Below, one piece after another: positions 1-11,654 of a stretch of DNA of 64,000 bases. The position numbers and the translations under genes are program-made. The DNA comes from Cyanophora paradoxa. Its lineage: Eukaryota; Glaucocystophyceae; Cyanophorales; Cyanophoraceae. Under the pieces are notes generated by a model. The model was given only the letters and a program-made list of their open reading frames with translations. It did not search any database and had not been told where the DNA came from. The first letter of the stretch is position 1. Each line of letters begins with the position of its first letter. The stretch spans positions 134,001 through 198,000 of the forward strand of contig QPMI01000036.1 in the NCBI GenBank assembly GCA_004431415.1. The letters run 5' to 3'.

Positions 1-2147
1 TTCGAGAGCCGCGCCGCGGCGTCGGCTTCACGGCTTCGCAAGCGGCCTCGCCCTTCCAGGAGTCTCTCTAGAGCCCTCCACCCCGTATCCTCCCAACGCT
101 CCTCGAGCTCCTTCGTATACGTACATCCATTCGCATACTGCCATGTACCATTCTCTTGATGCTCCTCTTTGATTTTGCGGCGCGGCCCCACGCCCTTCCA
201 ATGCATATGCATATGGCTCCTCTTCCGATCCGTACCCCCTCATCGGCCCCGCGGACACCCTCTGCCCCTTTCAAAAAAAGTTTCGCCCCTTTCGCCCCGC
301 ACACTGCTTCCTCTCGCCCCCTTTCTTGTAATTATAAAGAGGCCCCAGCCCGACTAGTACTTGCAGGCCAGCGGCAGCTTCGCAAGATTGGGAAGTGGGG
401 AAATTGCAGGATCGTCGGACCCATACGCCGTAGCCGGGAAACAACGGATGGGAGAGGAAGGGGGGCCGGGGGGCGACAGCTGCAGAAGGGGGTGGGGTAC
501 AAAGGCAGACCGAGGGGCCTGAACTGCACTGGTCTCCGGGATCTCATAGTATCCAGCTGGCCCCCGCGCCTGCACTCCCAGTCCCGGCCGCCGGGCCCTG
601 TCCGCTGCGCGCTTTTCAGAGGGCGGAGAGGGTTGAGGGCGCATCATGGCATGGCTCCGCACCCCTCACTCGGTGCAGGTCGACAGCCCACTGAACCCGA
701 GCGCCGCGGCTGTGGCTGCGGCCCGTAAAGAGGCAGCAGGCCTCGACGCGACTCTGCAACTGTACGGCGGCTCCTCCACAGCCTTTGGCGCGCGCAGAGG
801 GCCGCTGCGCGCCGCGCCGCGCAGATCGCCCCGCCGCCGACCCGAGGCGCTGCACGGCAGCACGAGAGGGCCGCCGCCGACTCCGAACGCCTTCACGACC
901 GTGCTCCGCTCGAAACACGATCGCTGGCGCCTTCCCGCCATCCCCCGGGCTGCTGCCGGAGCGCCCTTCCGCGCCCTGGGCGAAGGAGAGGAGGGCCCTA
1001 TCTGCCGCCGGCCCGCGGCCGCGCGCTGCTGTGGCGTGGAGGCTAGACTTCGGTCCTCTCATCGAAGCGCCGTCTCTGGGGCGCTTAGCGGCAACCTTCG
1101 AACTCGGAAGCTCCCGGGTCCGGCCGAGAGCGATCACCGCGTGGGGCGGCGACCAGCGCCAGCTGCAGCTGCAGTCCGCAAGATTCGAGACCCCGCCATG
1201 CCGCATTGCAGACCGAAGGCTTCTCCACTGTACAAGCGAGAAGCGTGGTTCGCCGCCATGGAAACGGCGCCCCGAAGCCCTCGAGCGAGGCGAAGACCTC
1301 TTAAGCCTCTCCGGCTCGTAAAGCCCAAATTGAGCTACCGCAAAGCCCTGAGCCCTTGAAAGCCCGGTTCGAACCCGGACGATCTGGGTACGAGTTGTCA
1401 CGGCCCAAGCTGCATGGGGTCTGCGCCATGGGTCGGGTCTGCCGCTGTGCTGAGCGGCGCCTGGGCCCTACGTGCGCATGTGGAACCAGGTAAGACCGCT
1501 CCGCGCGCACGAGCTAAGCCACACCCTCGTCGTGTACCGGTTGCGTGCTGCCGGCTGACTGTGCGCGGGCTTGCAGAGGCTCCGGCCGTCGATACGCGCT
1601 GTGGGCAGTCCCGCTAGGTCGGAGCCCGTGCGAGCCGCGCGCCGCGGCTCCTCTGCTCTCGATTCGGGCCCGAGTACGATTGGTGCGAAACACGCCGGCT
1701 GACTGTGCGCGGGCTTGCAGAGGCTCCGGCCGTCGATACGCGCAGTGGACAGTCTCGGTAGGTCGGAGCCCGTGCGAGCCGCGCGCCGCGGCTCCTCTGC
1801 TCCCGATTCGGGCCCGAGTACGATTGGCGCGAAACTCACTCGGGCTCTACGGCGGTGTCTGCGTGTCCGCTGGGTCCGCCGCTGGTCGCTGCAGCACGTG
1901 GGCACTACACGCAAGCGTAAGAGGGCAGGTGAGACCGCTCCGCGGTTAGCGCCAAGTCCGGCCCTCGCAGCACGCTGTCGCGCCGCAGTCACTGAGTCCA
2001 GTGGGCGCGCCCCGCTGTCCGGTCGTGGGCTCGCTTTGACACGCGCCCCAGGACCGTCTGACGCGGCAGAGCAGACGCGAGACCGCGAGCCGCGCTACGG
2101 GACCGGGCGGGCGGCTGGCTGGCGGCGGGGCCAGGCGCCAGTGGGAC
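1..2147. repeat. Tandem repeat unit 1 (2147 bp)
   Basis: The sequence at position 1 (TTCGAGAGCCGCGCCGCGG) recurs at 2148 and 4728, so this is the first unit of a direct tandem array. It holds a TATA-like stretch (TTATAAAG) near 333, a GC-rich middle with an open frame 646-1359, and a region at about 1485-1945 where splice-like signals recur (CTGACTGTGCG, then TTGCAG; GTAGGT; GCAGGTGAGACC). Unit 1 carries only shortened versions of the 294-bp sub-repeat that is expanded in unit 2. The open frame is broken in unit 2 by a 7-bp deletion, so I do not call it a protein gene. The unit could be a satellite, a non-coding transcription unit or a decayed mobile element. Confidence 0.8.
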
Positions 2148-4727
2148 TTCGAGAGCCGCGCCGCGGCGTCGGCTTCACGGCTTCGCAAGCGGCCTCGCCC
2201 TTCCAGGAGTCTCTCTAGAGCCCTCCACCCCGTACCCTCCCAACGCTCCTCGAGCTCCTTCGTATACGTACATCCATTCGCATACTGCCATGTACCATTC
2301 TCTTGATGCTCCTCTTTGATTTTGCGGCGCGGCCCCACGCCCTTCCAATGCATATATATGCATATGGCTCCTCTTCCGATCCGTACCCCCTCATCGGCCC
2401 CGCGGACACCCTCTGCCCCTTTCAAAAAAAGTTTCGCCCCTTTCGCCCCGCACACTGCTTCCTCTCGCCCCCTTTCTTGTAATTATAAAGAGGCCCCAGC
2501 CCGACTTGCAGGCCAGCGGCAGCTTCGCAAGATTGGGAAGTGGGGAAATTGCAGGATCGTCGGACCCATACGCCGTAGCCGGGAAACAACGGATGGGAGA
2601 GGAAGGGGGGCCGGGGGGCGACAGCTGCAGAAGGGGGTGGGGTACAAAGGCAGACCGAGGGGCCTGAACTGCACTGGTCTCCGGGATCTCATAGTATCCA
2701 GCTGGCCCCCGCCCTGCACTCCCAGTCCCGGCCGCCGGGCCCTGTCCGCTGCGCGCTTTTCAGAGGGCGGAGACGGTTGAGGGCGCATCATGGCATGGCT
2801 CCGCACCCCTCACTCGGTGCAGGTCGACAGCCCACTGAACCCGAGCGCCGCGGCTGTGGCTGCGGCCCGTAAAGAGGCAGCAGGCCTCGACGCGACTCTG
2901 CAACTGTACGGCGGCTCCTCCACAGCCTTTGGCGCGCGCAGAGGGCCGCTGCGCGCCGCGCCGCGCAGATCGCCCCGCCGCCGACCCGAGGCGCTGCACG
3001 GCAGCACGAGAGGGCCGCCGCCGACTCCGAACGCCTTCACGACCGTGCTCCGCTCGAAACACGATCGCTGGCGCCATCCCGCCATCCCCCGGGCTGCTGC
3101 CGGAGCGCCCTTCCGCGCCCTGGGCGAAGGAGAGGAGGGCCCTATCTGCCGCCGGCCCGCGGCCGCGCGCTGCTGTGGCGTGGAGGCTAGACTTCGGTCC
3201 TCTCATCGAAGCGCCGTCTCTGGGGCGCTTTGCGGCAACCTTCGAAGCTCCCGGGTCCGGCCGAGAGCGATCACCGCGTGGGGCGGCGACCAGCGCCAGC
3301 TGCAGCTGCAGTCCGCAAGATTCGAGACCCCGCCATGCCGCATTGCAGACCGAAGGCTTCTCCACTGTACAAGCGAGAAGCGTGGTTCGCCGCCATGGAA
3401 ACGGCGCCCCGAAGCCCGCGAGCGAGGCGAAGACCTCTTAAGCCTCTCCGGCTCGTAAAGCCCAAATTGAGCTACCGCAAAGCCCTGAGCCCTTGAAAGC
3501 CCGGTTCGAACCCGGACGATCTGGGTACGAGTTGTCACGGCCCAAGCTGCATGGGGTCTGCGCCATGGGTCGGGTCTGCCGCTGCGCTGAGCGGCGCCTG
3601 GGCCCTACGTGCGCATGTGGAACCAGGTAAGACCGCTCCGCGCGCACGAGCTAAGCCACACCCGCGTCGTGTACCGGTTGCATGCTGCCGGCTGACTGTG
3701 CGCGGGCTTGCAGAGGCTCCGGCCGTCGATACGCGCTGTGGGCAGTCCCGCTAGGTCGGAGCCCGTGCGAGCCGCGCGCCGCGGCTCCTCTGCTCTCGAT
3801 TCGGGCCCGAGTACGATTGGCGCGAAACTCACTCGGGCTCTACGGCGGTGTCTGCGTGTCCGCTGGGTCCGCCGCTGGTCGCTGCAGCACGTGGGCACTC
3901 CAAGCAAGCGTAAGAGCAGGTGAGACCGCTCCGCGCGCACGAGCTGAGCCACACTCTCCTCGTATACCCGGTCGCGTGCTGCCGGCTGACTGTGCGCGGG
4001 CGTGCAGAGGCTCCGACCGTCAATTCGCGCAGTGGACAGTCTCGGTAGGTCGGAGCCCGTGCGAGCCGCGCGCCGCGGCTCCTCTGCTCCCGATTCGGGC
4101 CCGAGTACGATTGGCGCGAAACTCACTCGGGCTCTACGGCGGTGTCTGCGTGTCCGCTGGGTCCGCCGCTGGTCGCTGCAGCACGTGGGCACTCCAAGCA
4201 AGCGTAAGAGCAGGTGAGACCGCTCCGCGCGCACGAGCTGAGCCACACTCTCCTCGTATACCCGGTCGCGTGCTGCCGGCTGACTGTGCGCGGGCGTGCA
4301 GAGGCTCCGGCCGTCGATACGCGCAGTGGACAGTCTCGGTAGGTTGGATCCCGTGCGAGCCGCGCGCCGCGGCTCCTCTGCTCTCGATTCGGGCCCGAGT
4401 ACGATTGGCGCGAAACTCACTCGGGCTCTACGGCGGTGTCTGCGTGTCCGCTGGGTCCGCCGCTGGTCGCTGCAGCACGTGGGCACTACACGCAAGCGTA
4501 AGAGGGCAGGTGAGACCGCTCCGCGGTAGCGCCAAGTCCGGCCCTCGCAGCACGCTGTCGCGCCGCAGTCACTGAGTCCAGTGGGCGCGCACCGCTGCCC
4601 GGTTGTGGGCTCGCTTTGACACGCGCCCCAGGACCGTCTGACGCGGCAGAGCAGACGCGAGACCGCGAGCCGCGCTACGGGACCGGGCGGGCGGCTGGCT
4701 GGCGGCGGGGCCAGGCGCCAGTGGGAC
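2148..4727. repeat. Tandem repeat unit 2 (2580 bp, internally expanded)
   Basis: This second copy is nearly identical to unit 1 over its first 1.4 kb, with small indels: a TATATA insertion near 2350, loss of 6 bp near 2505 and loss of 7 bp near 3245. It is longer than unit 1 because a 294-bp module is present about three times. Near identity suggests recent duplication or homogenisation. No recognisable protein family or RNA gene was found in it. Confidence 0.8.
3684..4520. repeat. 294-bp sub-repeat, three copies
   Basis: Modules start with GCTGCCGGCTGACTGTGCG at 3684, 3978 and 4272, a spacing of 294 bp. Each has an acceptor-like CTGAC...GCAG, a 37-bp segment, a donor-like GTAGGT, an inverted pair GCCCGAGT / ACTCGGGC, and a second donor-like AGCAGGTGAGACC. 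The arrangement looks like repeated exon-intron modules, but no continuous reading frame supports coding. Confidence 0.7.
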
Positions 4728-5035
4728 TTCGAGAGCCGCGCCGCGGCGTCGGCTTCACGGCTTCGCAGGCGGCCTCGCCCTTCCAGGTGTCTCTCTAGAG
4801 CCCTCCACCCCGTACCCTCCCAACGCTCCTCTGCCATTGCAATGCCTCCTTCGTACATCCATCCGCATACTGCCCTGTACCCTCCTCTGGATGCTCCTCT
4901 TTTGCTGCGCGGCCCCACGCCCTTCAATGCATATGCATATCATACTATGATAGTTTGTATATGGCTCCTGCCGGGCCTCTCCGATCCGTATACGTGGGTC
5001 CCCCTCATTGGCCCTGCGGACACCCTGTGCGCGCA
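4728..5035. repeat. Decayed partial repeat unit 3
   Basis: It matches the start of units 1 and 2 closely to about 4830. It then continues as a diverged version containing the same landmarks (TCGTACATCCAT, GCGGCCCCACGCCCTT, GCGGACACCC) to about 5035. This marks the right edge of the array. Confidence 0.65.
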
Positions 5036-5463
5036 TGCCGCAGTGCCCCATCAGGTCATGAGCACTATATATAAAGCTATAGTATACGTATCATGTACGC
5101 GTCATAGCTATATATAGCTATAAATAGTACTGCTACGTTTACGGTACTATGGTATACGCAGCACCGGTATACTGGCCCCTGCAGAATACTGGCCCCCGGT
5201 ACCCTGTGCGCACGTGACCGGGCACCGGCCCCAGAACTGGATCTCAGAGTTTAAATCTGATGCCAATTTTGACGACCGGAGTCACCGGACGCCTGCGCGT
5301 GCGTATATATGCCCCCCCCCCCCCCGCCCCGTCATGAGTGGACGTCGTCGCTGGGCGGTCGGACCTGCCGAGGCCTCGCCGCCACGGGCGAGGTCGAAGA
5401 GGGCGGAAGAAAGGAGGCATGCAGCCGGAGCGATGCAGCCGGAGCAATGCCGGCGGGGGCGCC
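5036..5463. other. Intergenic, AT-rich then polyC
   Basis: There is a TATA/GCTATA-rich stretch at about 5065-5150 and a 16-base C run near 5311. The part next to 5464 is probably 3' flank of the CSA gene. I see no gene here. Confidence 0.6.
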
Positions 5464-7471
5464 TCAGTGGGGCGCCTCGTCGTCGCTCCAGCGGTCCTGG
5501 TCGGAGCCCTGCCGCAACTCAGGGGCGCTGGGCAGGCTCGGGGCGGGGCGGGGCGAGGGCGCACGGGGGAGCCCGGCTCGTGGGCGGGGCCCAGGCCGCC
5601 CCGCGGGGGCCCCGCCCAGACGAGCATCTGCCGGTCGGCCCCCGCACTGTACACCTCCTGCGCCGCGTCAAGGGGGCCGAGGCGGGGCGCGAGGGCCGAG
5701 GCGCACGGCGCGCGAGGGGTGCGCGACGCAGGCGCTGACGTGGCGAAAGTGGCCGCGCAGGGGCCGCCCCTCCGCCGCCCCGCTCTGCACGTCGAAGCAG
5801 CCGACGTCCGCCCCCGCCGGCCCCACCTGCGCCCCGCTCGCCGCCCGAGCCGGCCCTCGCGGGGCGGAGCGGGGCGGGGCGGGTGGGGGCGCGCCGGGTG
5901 GAAGAGGCGGCGGGAGTCGTGGGAGACGCAGAAGGCGGCACCTGCGCCCTGCGCGTTCCACGTCCCCGCGTAGTTCACCTGCCGCCCGCTCGCCGCCCCA
6001 CGCGCTTCTGCGGGGCGGGGGACGCACCAGCGCGTGCTTGACGCGACCGCGGCCCGAGCCGAGGGCCCAGAGCCGCACGCGCCCGTCCAGCCCTGCGCGC
6101 CTTGAGCGCGGGCGCAGGCGGGCCGGGGCGGGGCCGGGGGCGGGGCGGGCCGGAGGAGAGGAGGTGGAGGCCGTCCGGGGTGAAGCAGAGGGCGTTGGCC
6201 GCGCCCTCGTGCGCCCGCCCCTCCCCGCGCGCCTCCTCTGCGCCCCGTCAGCCCGCCCCTGCGCGAGGGCGCGGGGCGGGCGGGCGGCACCCTCCGCCTC
6301 CGCCTGGAAGGCCGCGTACTTCCGGGCCCGCCCCGCGCCCTCCCCGCCCCGCCCGCGCCCCGCCGAGGCCCCCCGCGCGCCCCCGCAGCGCCACGCGCCC
6401 GGCCGCGGGCAATGGAGGGCGGGCGCAGCGGGGCCGGGGCGGGGACGGGGGCGGGCGGGGCGCGGGGCGGGCCAGGCGGAGGCGTGGGGGTCGAGGGTGG
6501 CGAGGGCCCCGCGGCGCTGCGGACGTCCCAGAGGCGGACGGTGCAGTCGGCGGCGGCGCTTGCGAGCACCCGCTCGTCCCCGGGTGCCACGCCACCGCCA
6601 GCACCCGCTCCCGGTGCCCTGCCGCCCCCGCTCGCCGACCCCGGCGCGGGCCCCGGCGCCCCCCGCCGGGCGCACCGGCGAGCATGATTGTGGCGGCCCC
6701 CGCCGCGATGTCGCAGAGGCGCACGCGCGGGTCCTCCGTGGCGGCCGCCACCAGCGCGTGCGCGGCCCCGGGCGCCCCGCTCAGCGCCACCGAGTAGACC
6801 TGCGCCGCGTCGCTCGAGGCCCGGCGCGAGGGGCCGGCAGGCGCGCGCGCCTTGCCGGGCATCTTGAAGGCCGTCGCCACCTGCGGGGGGGGTCACGCCG
6901 CGGCGCGCGAGCGGCGGGGCGGGGCGGGGCGCGCCTGGAGGGCGTTCGTGTCCCACACCTTGACGTACTCGTCGAACGAGCCCGTCACGAACATCCCCGT
7001 GTCCGACGGCCACCACTGCACCCCCGTCACGCTGTACTTGTGCATCCCCGCATGCCGCCTTGCCCCGCTCCCCGTCAGCCGCCGCGCGGAGGTCGCGGGC
7101 GGCCGGCGGCGCGCTCGCACTTGTCGAGCGTGAAGAGGGGCTTCGCGCGGGGCGCCCCCCGCCCCCGCTGGGCCGCCCGCCTCCTTTCCGGGCCGTCCTC
7201 CAGGTCATAGCAGGCGACGCTCGCGTCGCCGCCGCCCGAGAGAAGGCTACGCCTGCAGGTGAGCGTTCGGCGCCGCCGGGGGAGCGGGGCGCGCGTACTA
7301 CCGCTCTTCGGCGGGGTCGATGGCGAGGCATGTGACGGGCGAGCGGTGGAACGGCTCGAGCTCGAGCGCGCTTGCTTCGAGGGACCGGCACTGCTCGCGT
7401 TGAAGGCGCTGGCGTAGCAGGCAAGCTCGATCTTCGCCGATCTCCCGCCGTGTCAGTGAGCCCAGCAGCAT
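5464..7471 (-). CDS. ERCC8: CSA/ERCC8-like WD40 repeat protein
   Basis: This is the substrate-recognition WD40 subunit of the CUL4-DDB1 ubiquitin ligase acting in transcription-coupled nucleotide excision repair. The start ATG at 7471 gives a leader beginning [12 protein letters not shown], which matches the family N-terminus. Characteristic segments follow in order: [12 protein letters not shown] joined by a GT-AG intron (about 7254-7302) to [89 protein letters not shown]; and [16 protein letters not shown]. The acidic tail ends [10 protein letters not shown], like the DAWSSSDEE end of animal CSA. At least seven exons are separated by GC-rich introns. The gene is divergent from the EF-hand kinase, with 299 bp between start codons. 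Confidence 0.85.
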
Positions 7472-7770
7472 CCAGTGCTCGTCGCTTCGTGCGAACGAAA
7501 TTGTTGGGTACGTGAGCCCGAGCTGGCCGATCCTCCGCACACCCCCGAAGCCGTCCCCCGGAGCGTACGTGCGATCCTCGCAACGTACAGCACGGCTAGA
7601 GCCCAGCTGGACAAGCCCGACCGTTTCGACATAGCGCCGCGTTCGTCACCTGGACGGTTAGCAACGAACTAGGCTCGGCGTGAACTCCATCTCCCGATCA
7701 CATCCCTTGAGCAGCGCGGCAAGCGGAGCGGACTAGCCGTGCCGTCCTAGTCGTTTGGCCGGGTCATCTC
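7472..7770. promoter_or_regulatory. Shared divergent promoter region
   Basis: These 299 bp separate the start codons of the CSA gene (minus) and the EF-hand kinase gene (plus). The stretch has a more balanced base composition than the neighbouring introns. No TATA box is evident. The promoter role is inferred from gene orientation only. Confidence 0.4.
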
Positions 7771-10700
7771 ATGGCGGATCCCGGACCAGTCTCACCTCCA
7801 GCCTCGCGCTTCCGCAACCGCCTCGCACAGGCGCTGGCGAGCGGCGAGGACGGCGAGAAGAAGGCGGGTGCTCCTTCGAACCCTGCCGGCGAGGATGGCG
7901 GGGCACAGAACGGGGATGCGAAGCCAGAGGAGGGCCGCTTCTTCAGCATGCCCCAGCTGAAGAACCTCTTCGCGAAGTTCCGGTGAGGGCGGGCGGCCGC
8001 CGCCTCGCACGGCGCCCGCTCCGCGCTCGAGGGGGCGGGCGTGTTCAAGGAGGGCGGCAGGGCGCTCGGGGACGGGCAGGAGATCACGCGGCGCGTCTGG
8101 GAGGCACGCACATGGAACATCTTTGGCATGCAGGCGCGAGCCGCCCCGCCTCCCTGCGCCCTGCCCGCCTCTGACCCTCCCGCAGCGCGGCAAGTACTTC
8201 CAGGTGCCCCCAGCCAGCCCGCGCGCCGGCCCCGCGCGACCGCCCGTCCGACCTTGCGCAGGCGGCGGACTACGACAAGACGGAGCACGTGCGGCGGGCG
8301 CTGGGGCTGGGCTGTGCGGGGGGCTGGGGCGCGGGGCGAGGGGGCGGGGCGGGGCGCAGATCAGCTTCGGGAAGTACGTGCGGCTGATGGCGCTGCTGGT
8401 GGACAAGGGCGTCCTCCGCGCCGAGGACACCGGGCCCCGTGCGCGCCCCGCCCCGCGCCCCCGCGCCCCCCGAGGGCGAACGGCCCGCAGCCGAGGAGGG
8501 CGCCGGCATGTCCTGGCGCCAGGTCTCCGCTGCCGAGCGCATGTTCCGCAAGCTCGACAACGACGGCAACCAGTGCGCGGCGCGGGGCGGGGCGGGGCGG
8601 GGCGGGGCGGGGCGGTGAGGCGGCCGGCGGGCAGGGTGATCTCGTGCGAGGAGCTGCTGGACGAGCTGAAGAAGGTCAACCGCGACGGTCCGCCCCGCCC
8701 CCCGCCGCGGGGCTTGGGGGCCGGGGACGAGGGGGCGGGGCAGCGACGACGCGGGGGGCGACGCGGCTGCTGGCCGTCCTCGACTCGGACTCCTCCGGCG
8801 AGATCTCCTTCGGTGCCGGCCCCGCGGGCCCCCGCCGCGCCCCGCCCGCGGCCCGCCCCCCGCCTCACCCGCGGCGCCGCGCGGCAGACGAGTTCCTCGA
8901 GGGCGTCGCCCTCGGCCTCATCGCCCTCGATCCCGCCCTCCTCCCCGCCCCGCCCCCGGCCCCCGCCCCGCCCCCTCCCCGGCCCGGGCCCCGCCCCGCC
9001 CACCCCACCTCCCCTCCCCGGCCCGTGCCGAGCCCCGTGCCGAGCCCCGCGCCGCAGCCCTCGACGCCGACGGCGCACGGCGGCGCGGGCCGGCGCACCG
9101 GCCGCCCTCCCCGGGCAGTCGGGCTTCGCCGGCATGGTGCCCCTCGACGTCACGGCCGGCCGGACGGGGCGCGCGCGGGGGCGGCTCGCTGCGGGGCGGC
9201 CGGGTGCCCTCGCTGCGGGTCGCGCTGCCGGGGAGGCCCCGAGGAGGCGGCGATGCACAGCCCGCCCCCGGGCGGCGCCACCGACTCGCCCCGCCTCCTC
9301 CGCGGCCTCCCGCTCCCCTCCGCCGGCCTCCTCCCCGCACCTCCTCCGCGCAGGAGGCCCGCTCGCCGCGGGCGGCGCCCCCGCCGGCGTCGCCGCGGGA
9401 GGCGGTGGGGACGCGGACGCCGCCCTCGACGTCGCCGCTGCCGCCCCGCGCGCAGGCGACGCGCATGCCGAGCCCGCTGCGCGCCTCGGGGCGCCGCCCT
9501 CGCCGCGGGGCATCTACCCGCCGGGCCTCTCCCGCTCCGACGGCGTCTTCCGGGCCGCCGCGCGGGCACCATCCCCGAGGGCGGCCCGGAGGGGCCCCGC
9601 CGCGGCTCCGCGGGGCGCTCCCCGTCCCCCTCTCCGCCGCCCCCGCGGGGCCCCGGGGGCGCCTCGGGGGCAGCGGCTCGCCGGGGCGGGGCGGGGCGTG
9701 GAGGGCGGGGCGGGGAAGCAGGCCCTCTACCGCCTCTTCCGCCGCCTCGACGCCGACGACGACGGCGCCCTCGCCGCGGGGACCTGGCGCCCCTGGCGCC
9801 CTTCTCGCGCCTCGCGGCCCCCGCCCTCTTCGCGGCGCTGGACCGCGAGGCGGCCGGCCGCCTCACCGTCGACGTCTTCCTCGAGGCCGCGCCCCACGCC
9901 CCGCTCGACCTCCCCGCCGCCCTCGCCGCCCTCGCCCCGGCCCCGCGCCCCGCCGCCCCCGCCAGCTCCCCGGGGGCCCCCGCCGCCGGCGGGGCCCCCT
10001 CGCACGAGCTGAAGGTGAAGGCGTACAAGGCGTTCGCGGCGTTCGACGTGGACGGGTCGGGGACGATCTCGCTGGACGAGCTGGCGCGGCTGCTGCGGGC
10101 GATCGACCCGCGGGTGACGGCGCCGGAGGTGCACCGCATCTTCCTCCAGGTCGACGTCGACCGCTCGGGCCTCATCACCTTCGACGAGTTCCTCGCCGCC
10201 GCCCACGCCTCCACCCTCGACCTCGCCCGCCTCGACGTCGCCCGCCTCCCCGCCCGGCCCCCCTCCCCCGCCGCGGCCCGCCCCCGCCCGCCCCCCGCCG
10301 CCGAGTGGGAGATTGCGTACGAGGAGCTGCGGCTGGGGCGGCGCCTCGGCGAGGGCTCCTTCGGCGTCGTCTTCGAGGCCGACTGGCGGGGCACGCGCGT
10401 CGCCGTGAAGATGCTCAAGGGCGGGGCCGGGGGCGCCCCGGGGGACGGCCCCGCCGAGGAGCTCCGCCGCGAGATCGCCGTCCTCTGCGGCCAGCGCCAC
10501 CCCAACATCGCGTCCGCCCCGCCCGCCCCCGCCCCGCCCCGCCCCGCCGGGGCCGACGCCTGGCAGGCTGTTCATGGGGGCGTGCACGCGGCGGCCGCAC
10601 CTGTGCCTGGTGACGGAGTTCCTGGACGGCGGCTCCGTGTGGGACCTCGTCCACGGGCCCCGGGCCGCCCGCCGCGACGGCCGCCCAGCCGGCCTCGAGC

Positions 10701-11511
10701 CCTCCCACGCCGCCCACATCGCCCTCCAGGGTGCCTGCCCCCCGCCCCCTCCCGCCCCTCGCCCCCGCGCCTCTGACGGCGGGGGGCGGGGCCAGTGGCG
10801 CGGGGGCTCAACTACCTGCACCTCTCGCGGACGCCGATCATCCACCACGACCTGAAGCCGGACAACCTGCTGCTCGACCGCAACATGAACGTCAAGCTCT
10901 GCGACTTCGGCCTCGCCACCGTCCGCAGCTCCGCCTCCTCCCCGGCCGGCGCGCCCCGCGAGGCCGCCCACGACTCCGACTCCTACACGGGCACCCTCAA
11001 CTACATGGCCCCCGAGCAGCTCGCCTCGCCCCTCCCCTCCTCCGACGTCCGCACCGACGTGCGCCCCGCCCTCCCCGCCCGCCCCGCCCGCCCCGCCCCG
11101 CCCCGGCGACGCGCGGTGCAGATCTTCGCGCTGGGGAGCTGCATCTTCGAGATGCTGACGGGGCAGATCCCCTTCCGGGGCGCCTCGTACCGCACCGTGC
11201 GCCGCCTCGTCTGCGACGAGGGCGTGCGCCCGACCTTCCCGCCCCTCGCCGGGCCCCGCGCCTTCCCCGTGCCCCCGCAGCTCGTCCGCAACCCCGCCCC
11301 CGCCCCCGCCCCGCCCCCGCCCCGCCGGCCGCCGACGGGGGCGCAGGTCGCGCTGGTCGAGCGCTGCTGGGCTCCGCGGCCGGAGCAGCGGCCCTCGGCC
11401 GCCGAGGTCCTCCGCATCCTCGAGAACTACGCCGCCCAGGCGCCCCACTCCCCGGAGGCCCCGCCCCGCCGCCACTCCCGCGGCGGCAGCAGGGACAGCC
11501 TCCCCGAGTAG
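7771..11511 (+). CDS. Multi-EF-hand protein with C-terminal TKL-type kinase domain
   Basis: The start is the ATG at 7771 ([14 protein letters not shown]). EF-hand loops appear in order when exons are joined: DNDGNQVISCEE (about 8560-8665, split by an intron with phase checked), [13 protein letters not shown] (about 8782-8900), [12 protein letters not shown] (about 9750), a weak one near 9840, [12 protein letters not shown] (10044) and [12 protein letters not shown] (10152). The kinase domain follows: GEGSFGVVF at about 10348, VAVK at about 10399, HPNI at 10499, HHDLKPDN at about 10843, DFG at about 10903, MAPEQ at about 11004, and a C-lobe ending near [11 protein letters not shown]. The catalytic HRD is HHD. 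TKL/Raf-like affinity rests on the [13 protein letters not shown] and [12 protein letters not shown] patterns. Ca2+-dependent signalling is inferred. In CDPKs the order is the reverse, kinase first and EF-hands last. Confidence 0.8.
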
Positions 11512-11654
11512 CCCGCCCGGACCCCGCCCGCTTATTTATTGCGCGAAATTGAATTGCAATTTGGAAACTGCTTTTTGAAATTGAAGCCTTTTTCAGAAGG
11601 GCTTTTTGGGGGGTAGAAGAGCCTTCGTTCGCAAGCACTTCGGCGGGTTGCGCG
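11512..11654. other. Intergenic
   Basis: This short AT-richer spacer between the kinase stop and the COG8 start contains CTTATTTATTG and A/T-rich segments, consistent with a 3' end. Nothing else was recognised. Confidence 0.4.

Noticed and set aside
646-1359. 237-codon frame in repeat unit 1
   Set aside because: The copy in unit 2 is frameshifted by a 7-bp deletion, the protein matches nothing I know and codon content is neutral. The frame is treated as part of the repeat.
1360-1390. tRNA T-arm-like GGTTCGAACC
   Set aside because: It is a palindrome; no acceptor, D or anticodon stems can be drawn around it on either strand.
5309-7210. 633-codon plus-strand frame
   Set aside because: It is antisense to the CSA gene, whose exons match family motifs. 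The plus frame is Arg/Pro/Gly low complexity.
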